Positions 17,640-25,369 of a stretch of DNA of 64,000 nucleotides are shown in pieces. The notes below the pieces were generated by a model. That model ran no database searches and was not told the DNA's origin. It saw only the letters and a program-made list of their open reading frames with translations. The stretch's first letter is position 1, and every line of letters begins with the position of its first letter. A program made the translations under genes and the position numbers. Origin of the DNA: Pseudomonas sp. MYb60 (GTDB lineage: Bacteria > Pseudomonadota > Gammaproteobacteria > Pseudomonadales > Pseudomonadaceae); the NCBI RefSeq assembly GCF_002979555.1, contig NZ_PCOZ01000008.1:286304-350303 (forward strand), given 5' to 3'.

Positions 17640-18395
17640 TCATTGAGACTGGATGATGCTCAATCGCTCACCCACCACCATCTCGGTAATCCAGTCCACC
17701 AGGATCGAGGTATAGGCCTGTTGGGACACCGGATCGCTCAACGAATGATCGGCACCGTCAATGATGCGGTGGGTCAGTGAGTGCGTCTGCTGGCACGCCG
17801 CGCGGTAGCTCATGATGGTGGCGTGGGGCACGTGATCGTCGGTCTCTGATTCGACAATCAACACGTCACCGGTAAATTGGGCACAGGCATGCAAGGCCCG
17901 ATTGGTCTCGGCGTTGACCAAGGTACTGCGGTAGTCCATCAGGTCAATCTTATCCAGATCGCGCTTGGGCTTCAGCCACTCCTGGTCGCGGTACAGCGCC
18001 GGTACACGCAGCGCCAGCCAGCGTACCGGTCGCAATGACGTCAGGATGGCCGCCAGGTAGCCACCGTAACTGGTACCCACCACCGCCACCGCCGAAGTAT
18101 CGATGGCCGGGTGGGCGAGTAGCCGGTCGTAGGCTGCCAGCAGGTCGCGCAAATTGTCTTCACGGGTCACGCGCGACAGCGGAATGCCTGTACCGGCGTG
18201 GCCGCGCAGGTCGAAGGTGAGACACACGCAGCCCAGCCCGGCGATGCCTTTGGCGCGCTCGAGGTCACGCTCCTGGCTACCGCCCCAGCCATGCACGAAC
18301 AGCACGCCCGGTACTTTGGATTTGGGGCTCAGGAAGGTGCCGCTCATTTGTTCGTCGTCGATATCGATTGCAATGCTTTCGCTTCTAGCCGTCAT
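17640..18395 (-). CDS. Alpha/beta-hydrolase
   Basis: 251 residues. The nucleophile elbow is VVGTSYGGYLAAI (Ser near residue 109), the oxyanion region FVHGWGGSQ and the C-terminal catalytic His in GADHSLSD. The pattern is that of dienelactone-hydrolase/S9-like esterases or peptidases. The ATG overlaps the DUF3182 stop by eleven bases, so the two proteins are probably made together. Substrate unknown. Confidence 0.88.
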   Translation of the reverse strand: MTARSESIAIDIDDEQMSGTFLSPKSKVPGVLFVHGWGGSQERDLERAKGIAGLGCVCLTFDLRGHAGTGIPLSRVTREDNLRDLLAAYDRLLAHPAIDTSAVAVVGTSYGGYLAAILTSLRPVRWLALRVPALYRDQEWLKPKRDLDKIDLMDYRSTLVNAETNRALHACAQFTGDVLIVESETDDHVPHATIMSYRAACQQTHSLTHRIIDGADHSLSDPVSQQAYTSILVDWITEMVVGERLSIIQSQ

Positions 18396-19494
18396 AGGAT
18401 TTGACCGTCACATACTTGAGAAGAAAGTCACTGTTTTCCGCCGGCCCTCGGTACACCTCGATAGCGTCCGCTGGCAGCGCCTGGTCCACGTAGGTTTCTA
18501 CCGAGGACACGCGTATGGCGCGCAGGCCGGGGTGGTTGATGAAACTCTGCAGGGCGGCCACCTCTGCACTGCTGGCCCCGCCCATGCGCCAGGACTGTTC
18601 GAGCACGCCGCTGCAGCGCTGGCCCTTGCTGTCCAGCCCCTGCGCGATGTCGTAATTGCGCCGGGATGCGTAGAAACCCGGGTAGGCCTCATCGGCAGCG
18701 TTGTCGAAGACCTGGGCTTGCTCGATGGCCAGGCGCACGGCGTCAGGCAGATCAAGCTCGAGCAAGTTTTCATAATAGCCGGGGACCACCAGCAGGTCTG
18801 AGCCGCCGTAGACGTCCTCGCCATGACCGTCCTGGGTCAGGTACTGCTCGCCGCAGTAGCTGAACACGTGATCGCCGATAAAACTCTGGCCAACGCTGTG
18901 CGTCATCACTTCTCTCAGGTCTTGCTCCAGCACCAGGCCCTCTTCGAGCAGTTGACCGGCTTCGGGTCGAGCCAACACAGCCTCGAATTCATCCAGGCTG
19001 TGGATAACTTCCTGGCCCCGACCCGCGCACGCGTGCACGGGTTTTGTCCGGATCGGGCCGCGCTCGAGCAAGTGCGCTGCGGCGAGCAGAGCGTCTTGTC
19101 GTGAGAAAACGCTCATACCGTCCAGAACGACTTTTCGTACACGTTCGCCGAACAAGGCTGACCAGCCTTCCGGAGCGTTGGCCTGTGGATTGAACAGGCC
19201 ATGGCTGATGGCTTTGGTGCAGATGAAATCATGGTCGACATAACCGCCCCACAGGTCTTCCGGGCCTTTGACCCCGAGCGCACGCGCTTGGGCGGCGCCG
19301 ACCAGCGTTTGGGTCGGCAGCAGGTACAAATCTCGGCCGGCATGCTGTTGCGCGTCGTAACTCCCGCCGAACTTGAGGCCGAGAATCTGCGCCAGCCAGC
19401 GCGCCAGGGCGAGATTGGTCTCGACCTCGTGCTGCGGCGCGCCCTCGCGGGTGGAATGGGCGACGACGATTTTCTTGCGTGGTGTTGGGGTCAT
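18385..19494 (-). CDS. DUF3182 protein, probable ATP-grasp fold
   Basis: 369 residues, no signal peptide. Matches DUF3182 as I recall it (GAPQHEVETNLALARWLA, ISHGLFNPQA). The C-terminal half looks like an ATP-grasp enzyme: RTKPVHACAGRGQEVI, EEGLVLEQDLREVMTHSVGQ, then RRNYDIAQGLDSKGQ and GVLEQSWRMGGAS. ATP-grasp enzymes ligate a carboxylate to an amine or thiol; the activity here is inferred. It is upstream of and overlaps the hydrolase gene. Confidence 0.8.
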   Translation of the reverse strand: MTPTPRKKIVVAHSTREGAPQHEVETNLALARWLAQILGLKFGGSYDAQQHAGRDLYLLPTQTLVGAAQARALGVKGPEDLWGGYVDHDFICTKAISHGLFNPQANAPEGWSALFGERVRKVVLDGMSVFSRQDALLAAAHLLERGPIRTKPVHACAGRGQEVIHSLDEFEAVLARPEAGQLLEEGLVLEQDLREVMTHSVGQSFIGDHVFSYCGEQYLTQDGHGEDVYGGSDLLVVPGYYENLLELDLPDAVRLAIEQAQVFDNAADEAYPGFYASRRNYDIAQGLDSKGQRCSGVLEQSWRMGGASSAEVAALQSFINHPGLRAIRVSSVETYVDQALPADAIEVYRGPAENSDFLLKYVTVKSYDG

Positions 19495-19664
19495 GCGTCC
19501 CCCTCGGCTGTGCAGCCATGTGTGTAGGGGGAAGGTTGCAGGGATCAGGCCAAGGCCAGGCAGGCATTGAACGTTTTGAAATCAAGCCGTTACGCACTGA
19601 ACGATGGCAGAAAGCCTGTCTTATTCTGCACGAGCGCCGTGTGGATGGATGGCGTTCTGCACGA

Positions 19665-20624
19665 TCAGACGCCAAATCGGCTGCGGTAATCACTGGGGGC
19701 CAGCCCGGTGATTTTCTTGAACGTCGCGCGAAAGGCACTGGGGTCCTGGTAACCCACCGTCCAGGCAATATGGTCGATGGTGCCGTTGGTGAATTCGAGC
19801 ATCTGCCGGGCCTTGCCCACGCGCAGGTGCTGGCAGTATTCGGTGGGTTTAAGGCCGGTGGCGCTGCGAAAACGCCGCAGGAAGGTGCGCTCTTCCAGGC
19901 CCGCCTCCTGAGCCATCGCGGCGACGGACACATCCACCGCGCCGCTGGCTTGCAGCCAATGCTGAACCTTGAGGATGGCGCCGTCGCCGTGACTCAGGAT
20001 CGGCGCGAAGTTGCTGCCGCACTGGCTGGCACTGTCGCTGTGTTCGATCACCAGGAAGCGCGCGGTATCGGCGGCGATACTCGGCCCCATGAGTCGGTCC
20101 ACGAGGCGCAGGCCGAGTTCGGACCAGGCCATCAGCCCCGCCGTGGTGATCAGGTCGCCATCGTCGACAATCGGCTTGTCCGCCTCCAGGCGTACGCCCG
20201 GGTAACGGGCGGCGAAGGTTGGGGCCGAAGACCAATGCGTGGTAGCGGTGCGCCCGTCCAACAGGCCGCTGCGCGCCAGCATGATCGAACCGATGCACAC
20301 GCCACCCAGCACGGTGCCCGCCGCATGTTGCTGGCGAAGCCATTGCAGCAGCGCAGGCGGTGCCTGTTCTTCGCTGAACTCACCTATCGAGGGCGGCACC
20401 AGCACGGCCATCATCGGATGATCCGGCCCGGGGTGGCTGTCGAAGGTGCGTACCGGCTGGCCAGTGGCGTCGACGTGCCAATGGCTGATCCGCAGCAGCG
20501 GCAGTTGCGCAGACTGATGTTCGGCGGCGATCCGGTTGGCCACGCCGAACAAGTCAGTCAAACCATGCACGGCGGCCAGTTGCGCGCCGGGGTAGATCAA
20601 CACGCCCAACTCGACTACGTTCAT
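19665..20624 (-). CDS. GlxA-family AraC-type transcriptional regulator
   Basis: 319 residues. An N-terminal DJ-1/PfpI-like domain (VLIYPGAQLAAVHGLTDLF, then GGVCIGSIMLARSGLLDG with the Cys of the nucleophile-elbow position) and a C-terminal AraC helix-turn-helix (VDVSVAAMAQEAGLEERTF, FRATFKKITGLAPSDYR). The start at 20624 matches the family start NVVELGVLI. It diverges from the hydrolase at 20721 with 96 bases between, so that gene is the likely target. Confidence 0.93.
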   Translation of the reverse strand: MNVVELGVLIYPGAQLAAVHGLTDLFGVANRIAAEHQSAQLPLLRISHWHVDATGQPVRTFDSHPGPDHPMMAVLVPPSIGEFSEEQAPPALLQWLRQQHAAGTVLGGVCIGSIMLARSGLLDGRTATTHWSSAPTFAARYPGVRLEADKPIVDDGDLITTAGLMAWSELGLRLVDRLMGPSIAADTARFLVIEHSDSASQCGSNFAPILSHGDGAILKVQHWLQASGAVDVSVAAMAQEAGLEERTFLRRFRSATGLKPTEYCQHLRVGKARQMLEFTNGTIDHIAWTVGYQDPSAFRATFKKITGLAPSDYRSRFGV

Positions 20625-20720
20625 TGTCAGTTTTCCCCCTGTTATTGTCGGTGCAGCCAATCCCAGGCGCAGGCGCCAGCTAAGATACTGGGCCCATCAA
20701 CCCATCACGAGGCACTCCCC

Positions 20721-21284
20721 ATGGCCAAGCAAGCGCTCATCCTAATCGATATCCAGAACGACTACTTCCCCCAGGGCAAGTGGCCGCTTGATGGCGTGGA
20801 GGCCGCAGCCGACAAGGCCGCCCGCGTGCTGCAGGCATTTCGCCAAGCGGGCGACGCGGTGATTCATGTGCGTCACGAGTTCACGTCCGAGGAGGCGCCC
20901 TTCTTCACGCCCGGCTCCGAGGGCGCGCATTTGCATGCCAAGGTGTTGAATGAAGGCAATGAACCGGTGGTGCTCAAGCATTTCGTGAATTCGTTTCGCG
21001 AAACCCCGCTGCGTGAACTGCTGGAGCGCCGCAGCATTACCGAGCTGGTGGTGGTCGGCAGCATGAGCCATATGTGTGTCGACGCGGTGGTACGGGCGGC
21101 GGCGGACCTGGGTTATAAGGTCACGGTGCTTCATGACGCCTGCGCCACCCGAGATTTGGAATTCAACGGGCAGGTGATTCCAGCGGCGCAGGTGCACGGG
21201 GCCTATATGGCGTCGCTCGCGTTCGGGTATGCCGGTGTGGTGTCGACCGACGAGTACCTGAAGGCGCAAGCGGCGGCGGCCTGA
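20721..21284 (+). CDS. Isochorismatase-like cysteine hydrolase
   Basis: 187 residues. Typical motifs: LILIDIQNDYFPQGKWPL (catalytic Asp), VLKHFVNSF (catalytic Lys) and GSMSHMCVDAVVRAAADLGY (Cys nucleophile). The family includes nicotinamidases and many amidases of unknown substrate. CACGAGGC lies before the ATG. An open frame extends far upstream but has no family similarity. It pairs with the divergent GlxA-type regulator. Confidence 0.92.
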   Translation: MAKQALILIDIQNDYFPQGKWPLDGVEAAADKAARVLQAFRQAGDAVIHVRHEFTSEEAPFFTPGSEGAHLHAKVLNEGNEPVVLKHFVNSFRETPLRELLERRSITELVVVGSMSHMCVDAVVRAAADLGYKVTVLHDACATRDLEFNGQVIPAAQVHGAYMASLAFGYAGVVSTDEYLKAQAAAA

Positions 21285-21305
21285 CCGCCCCTTGCTCGCC
21301 TGGTT

Positions 21306-22067
21306 TCAGCGCGTCGCGATGATGAACAGCCGTGGAAATGGCAGCAACACCGTGCCATCGGCCAGGGCCGGGTAAGCCTGGGTGATGCGCACCTGGTATT
21401 CCTTCAGGAAGGCGATTTTTTCAGCGTCGGTCAAAGGCGCAAGGAACGGCCTCAGCGCCGACGCCTTGAACCATTCCACCACGGCGCCATGGTCTGCCAG
21501 CGGATGCAGGTAGGTGGTGCGCCATACATCGACCGTGCTGCAATGGCTGCTCAGCAACTCGTAGTAATAGCTCGCGGTGTGGCGCTCATTGTGTTTGACC
21601 GCGCCGATCTTCGCCGCCCACGGGCCATCTGCCGCGACTTCACGGGCGAGCCGGTGGGCGGGCTCGTCAAGGTTGTCCGGGGTCTGCACCGCCAGCGTTC
21701 CGCCAGGTGTGAGCTGGTCGACCAGGTGCGGATAGAGCCTGGCGTGGTCGGGCAGCCATTGCAGGGACGCGTTGGCCAGGATCACATCAAAGGATTGCGC
21801 AGGCTTCCAGGCGCCGATGTCTGCCCGTTCGAAGCTCAGCGCCGGCAGACGCTTGCGGGCGTCCGCCAGCATGTCGTCCGAGCTGTCCATGCCAGTGACC
21901 TGGGCGTGCGCAAAGCGCTCGGCCAGAACTTCGGTGGAATTGCCGGGGCCGCAGCCCAGGTCGACGGCGGTGCGCACGTCGGTGTTCGGTATCGCCGCGA
22001 CCAGGTCCCGGACAGGACGCGTGCGCTGTTGTTCGAACATCGTGTATTGCTTGGCAGACCAGGTCAT
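21306..22067 (-). CDS. tam: Trans-aconitate 2-methyltransferase
   Basis: 253 residues, the family's usual length. Motif I is AVDLGCGPGNSTEVL; further Tam signatures are FDVILANASLQWLPDH, GGTLAVQTPDN and the N-terminal MTWSAKQYTMFEQQRTRP. It methylates trans-aconitate, a by-product that inhibits aconitase. The ATG at 22067 has AAGGAAAG eight bases upstream. Its promoter region holds a palindrome (22084-22101). Confidence 0.94.
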   Translation of the reverse strand: MTWSAKQYTMFEQQRTRPVRDLVAAIPNTDVRTAVDLGCGPGNSTEVLAERFAHAQVTGMDSSDDMLADARKRLPALSFERADIGAWKPAQSFDVILANASLQWLPDHARLYPHLVDQLTPGGTLAVQTPDNLDEPAHRLAREVAADGPWAAKIGAVKHNERHTASYYYELLSSHCSTVDVWRTTYLHPLADHGAVVEWFKASALRPFLAPLTDAEKIAFLKEYQVRITQAYPALADGTVLLPFPRLFIIATR

Positions 22068-22083
22068 CGCGACTTTCCTTCTT

Positions 22084-22101
22084 GCTGACGTTGGCGTCAG
22101 C
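22084..22101. promoter_or_regulatory. Palindrome upstream of tam
   Basis: Perfect seven-base inverted repeat GCTGACG-TTGG-CGTCAGC, 17 bases before the tam start and between divergent genes. It could be a repressor operator (TetR-like size) or a leader hairpin. Function inferred from position only. Confidence 0.4.
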
Positions 22102-22252
22102 CTAAATCGTGTGAGCCCAGAGAACAAATACGCTATTCGCCGTGCCACTTGATCCGGCATCGCGAAATCCGCCTCCCCGGTTCAAAGCGTTTATAGTCAT
22201 GGCCTCGTTGAGAATGACATACCCCGTTTTTGCCCAGGAATGGAACGCCTCT

Positions 22253-23188
22253 ATGACACTCGGAGAATTACTCTCCCCTGTTACTGCGCTTGTTCGATTG
22301 ATCGCGGCGCTGTTCGGCCGAAAGCCCAGCCTCCCCCACAAACGCCTGGAAGCACGCCTGCTGCTGCGGGGCATCGTCGCTGAGATACCGGAAGACCTGC
22401 CGTTCCGAATATGTGATGAAGAGGGTAATCGCCACAGGGGCGTGTATGTCATCGGCATGTTGATCTGGAATAAAGGCAATCAGCCTGTCGTGCAATCCGA
22501 CCTGACCCCATCGGCGCCGCTCCAGGTTCAGGTCGGCGACGACTGCACCTTGGTCAGCGCCAAGACCGTACCTTTCGAAGACCAGACAGACTGCGCGGCA
22601 ACGATCACAAGCCCAACGACAATACGCATCGATTTTGACTGCATTAACCCCGGTGAATACCTGATTGTGCCCCTGTTCGTGACGGGCAATGCCATGACCG
22701 AAGTCAAGGTCACAGGGCGAATCATCGGGCAGGACAGTCCGATTGACCACACCGCGGAGGAAGTCAGGGCGCCGTTTCTCGAACGCTTATCGATGCTGGT
22801 CTGCTTGCTGCTCATCATCAACATGCTGCCGGGATTTTTCATCGCTGGCGCGTTTCTGCTACGGGACTACGGGTTGGACGTTATCTGGAACAAGCCGGAA
22901 AGCCTGCCGACCTACTTGACGCTTCCGTTCACGATGGGGGCGATGATGCTTTCCCTGTTCGTCATTTCTCGCGTCGTGTATTGGGTCGAACGCCGAAACT
23001 ACCCGGAGGGCTACCCCCTTTACGCCGACCTTGAACCGCCCTTGCTCGACAACATCAAGGCGATGCTCAGCACCGTATTCAAGGGCAAGAAACATCGGAT
23101 ATCCACCTCCCTGTTCGACTGGGGAAAACCCGTCTTGCTGACAGGCAAGAAAGCCAAGCGACGCTCCGTGGATGACTGGATTCGATAA
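22253..23188 (+). CDS. Membrane protein of unknown function
   Basis: 311 residues. Residues 1-25 form an amphipathic helix; 30-170 are beta-rich (GVYVIGMLIWNKGNQPVVQS, PGEYLIVPLFVTGNAM); then two membrane segments (LVCLLLIINMLPGFFIAGAF and LPFTMGAMMLSLFVISRVVY); then a basic C-terminal tail. Not a family I can name. The start at 22253 follows an AGGAATGGA-like Shine-Dalgarno; in-frame ATGs lie at 22199 and 22142. Followed by a terminator, so it is a single-gene unit. Confidence 0.72.
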   Translation: MTLGELLSPVTALVRLIAALFGRKPSLPHKRLEARLLLRGIVAEIPEDLPFRICDEEGNRHRGVYVIGMLIWNKGNQPVVQSDLTPSAPLQVQVGDDCTLVSAKTVPFEDQTDCAATITSPTTIRIDFDCINPGEYLIVPLFVTGNAMTEVKVTGRIIGQDSPIDHTAEEVRAPFLERLSMLVCLLLIINMLPGFFIAGAFLLRDYGLDVIWNKPESLPTYLTLPFTMGAMMLSLFVISRVVYWVERRNYPEGYPLYADLEPPLLDNIKAMLSTVFKGKKHRISTSLFDWGKPVLLTGKKAKRRSVDDWIR

Positions 23189-23217
23189 GGTCTTAGCCTG
23201 GGCGTGATGCATTAAAA

Positions 23218-23246
23218 AAGCCCCTGGGTCATAGACCCAGGGGCTT
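23218..23246. terminator. Bidirectional terminator between the membrane gene and ssb
   Basis: 13-base stem AAGCCCCTGGGTC/GACCCAGGGGCTT around ATA, with an A-run on the left that gives a T-run for the minus strand. It separates the convergent genes. Confidence 0.9.
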
Positions 23247-23271
23247 GATCGAAGCTGACGAACGTCGTCCG

Positions 23272-23787
23272 TCAGAACGGGATATCGTCATCAAAGCTGT
23301 CGAAATCCGGAGCCGGTTGCGGAGCGGCCTGCTGTGGCGCTGGACGCGACTCACGCTGTGGCTGCTGGCTTGGCTGTGGACGCGACTGCTGTGGGCGCGG
23401 TGCCGAGTTGGACATGCCGCCCTGGCCTTGTTGGTCGCCCTGTGGACGGCCGCCCAGCAGTTGCATCGTACCTTGCATGTCGACCACGATTTCGGTGGTG
23501 TAACGCTTGATACCGTCTTTTTCCCACTCACGGGTCTGCAGCTTGCCTTCGATGTAGACCTGCGAACCTTTACGCAGGTATTCGCCAGCGATCTCGGCCA
23601 CCTTGCCGAACATCGACACACGGTGCCATTCGGTTTTCTCGACCTTCTGGCCGGTTTGCTTGTCGGTCCACTGCTCGCTGGTCGCCAGACTCAGGTTGGT
23701 CACGGCGTTACCGTTAGGCAAGTAGCGAACTTCGGGATCCTGGCCGCACGTACCGACCAATATGACTTTGTTAACCCCACGGGCCAT
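23272..23787 (-). CDS. ssb: Single-stranded DNA-binding protein
   Basis: 171 residues. An N-terminal OB-fold (MARGVNKVILVGTCGQDPEV to about residue 110), a Gln/Pro/Arg-rich linker and the acidic tip DSFDDDIPF that recruits repair and replication partners. Lies nine bases downstream of the MFS gene. The order ssb-MFS-uvrA matches P. aeruginosa. Confidence 0.98.
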   Translation of the reverse strand: MARGVNKVILVGTCGQDPEVRYLPNGNAVTNLSLATSEQWTDKQTGQKVEKTEWHRVSMFGKVAEIAGEYLRKGSQVYIEGKLQTREWEKDGIKRYTTEIVVDMQGTMQLLGGRPQGDQQGQGGMSNSAPRPQQSRPQPSQQPQRESRPAPQQAAPQPAPDFDSFDDDIPF

Positions 23788-23796
23788 AACGTTCTC

Positions 23797-25191
23797 CTAG
23801 GCTGGGCGCGCTGTCGGCACTGGGTTGACCAGTTGCTCGAGCGTCGCGCGGTCCAATAATTCGGTGTCCAATTTGATGTAGATGGCGGCTTCTTCAGCAA
23901 CAACCACGGCATCGGTAACCCCTGCAACGGCCTTAAGGCGCTCAACCAGACCGGCTTCGCGGATCGCTTCTGGCGATAACGGCAAACGCAGGCTCGTTAC
24001 ATAGGGAGGTTCGCGCATGGTAACAGCAAAGGCTAGCCAGAGGGCAGCCAGACCTGCGCATCCCAGGAACACAACCGACAAACCGCCATGCTGGAACATC
24101 CAGCCACCCATGATGCCGCCCAGTGCAGAACCCAGGAACTGGCTGGTGGAATACACCCCCATCGCAGTGCCCTTGCCGCCGGCCGGTGAAACTTTACTGA
24201 TCAGCGAAGGCAACGAAGCTTCCAGCAGGTTGAAGGCGGTGAAGAACACCACCGTGCCGATAACCAAGCCCCGCAGGCTGTCGCCGAACTGCCAGAAGAA
24301 TAGCTCAGTGAGCATCAGCGTCGCGACGGCGCCGAGCAAAACTCGTTTCATTTTGCGTTTCTTCTCGCCGTAGATGATGAACGGGATCATGGCGAAGAAC
24401 GAAATCAGCAGCGCGGTGAGGTACACCCACCAGTGCTGCTCCTTGGGCAGGCCGGCTTTTTCCACCAGCGCCAGGGGCAAGGCGACGAAGCTGCACATCA
24501 GCATCGCGTGTAATACGAAGATACCCAAATCCAGGCGCAGCAGGTCCGGGTGCTTGAGCGTCGGCAACAACGCTTTGCGCGCGACGCCCGATTCGCGGTG
24601 CTGCAGCGTACCGGTGGAGCGCGGCACCATGAACGCCACGATCACGATCCCGAACAGTGCCATGCCACCAGTCGCCAGGAACAAGCCGTGCAGGCCGAAC
24701 GCGCGGGTGAGCAAGGGACCGACCACCATGGCCACGGCAAACGACAGACCGATGGTCATGCCGATCATGGCCATGGCCTTGGTGCGGTGTTGTTCGCGGG
24801 TCAGGTCCGACAGCAGCGCCATGACAGCAGCGGAAATCGCACCGGCGCCTTGCAGGATTCGTCCGGCGATCACGCCCCAGATCGAATCTGATTGAGCGGC
24901 GAGCACGCTGCCGAGGGCGAACACGATCAATCCCAGGTAAATCACCGGGCGACGGCCGATGCGGTCGGAAATGATCCCGAATGGAATCTGAAACAATGCC
25001 TGGGTCAGGCCATAGGCGCCAATCGCCAGGCCGATCAGGGCGGGGGTCGCGCCTGCGAGATCCATTCCATAGGTCGCCAGGACCGGCAACACCATAAACA
25101 TGCCAAGCATACGGAAGGCGAACACCAGGGCCAGACCGCTTGCTGCTCGGGTCTCGCCGCTACTCATGCGTTCGCTGTGGGGATCGTGCAT
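23797..25191 (-). CDS. YajR-type MFS transporter
   Basis: 464 residues. Twelve membrane segments with MFS motif A (GIISDRIGRRPVIYLG near residue 72). The C-terminal 70 residues (SPEAIREAGLVERLKAVAGV, then VVVAEEAAIYIKLDTELLD) form a ferredoxin-like domain like the YAM domain of E. coli YajR. Substrate unknown; proton-coupled efflux by family. GAGG seven bases before the ATG supports the start. Divergent from uvrA. Confidence 0.92.
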   Translation of the reverse strand: MHDPHSERMSSGETRAASGLALVFAFRMLGMFMVLPVLATYGMDLAGATPALIGLAIGAYGLTQALFQIPFGIISDRIGRRPVIYLGLIVFALGSVLAAQSDSIWGVIAGRILQGAGAISAAVMALLSDLTREQHRTKAMAMIGMTIGLSFAVAMVVGPLLTRAFGLHGLFLATGGMALFGIVIVAFMVPRSTGTLQHRESGVARKALLPTLKHPDLLRLDLGIFVLHAMLMCSFVALPLALVEKAGLPKEQHWWVYLTALLISFFAMIPFIIYGEKKRKMKRVLLGAVATLMLTELFFWQFGDSLRGLVIGTVVFFTAFNLLEASLPSLISKVSPAGGKGTAMGVYSTSQFLGSALGGIMGGWMFQHGGLSVVFLGCAGLAALWLAFAVTMREPPYVTSLRLPLSPEAIREAGLVERLKAVAGVTDAVVVAEEAAIYIKLDTELLDRATLEQLVNPVPTARPA

Positions 25192-25303
25192 GGAAAAACC
25201 TCGTCTGAACCGGCGGCGATTCTACCAGTCCCATCGATTGAGAGGGTATATGCGGCGCTTTGCCGCGCAGCTTTCATGTAAGGCTGCAAGCGGCCTTTTG
25301 ACA

Positions 25304-25319
25304 GTGTATATTCATCCAG
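25304..25319 (+). promoter_or_regulatory. Degenerate LexA-like site upstream of uvrA
   Basis: GTGT-ATATTCAT-CCAG resembles the SOS box CTGT-N8-ACAG with one mismatch in each arm. It lies 50 bases before the uvrA start and directly after a TTGACA (25298-25303). uvrA is a LexA target in E. coli. The match is weak. Confidence 0.3.
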
Positions 25320-25369
25320 TCTTAAGCCGTATACTCCGGCATTATTTACGCCCGCCGTGCGAGGCCATC

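Noticed and set aside
19479..20720. Long N-terminal extension of the isochorismatase-like protein
   Set aside because: It is antisense to the GlxA-type regulator; the family start is the ATG at 20721 with a suitable Shine-Dalgarno.
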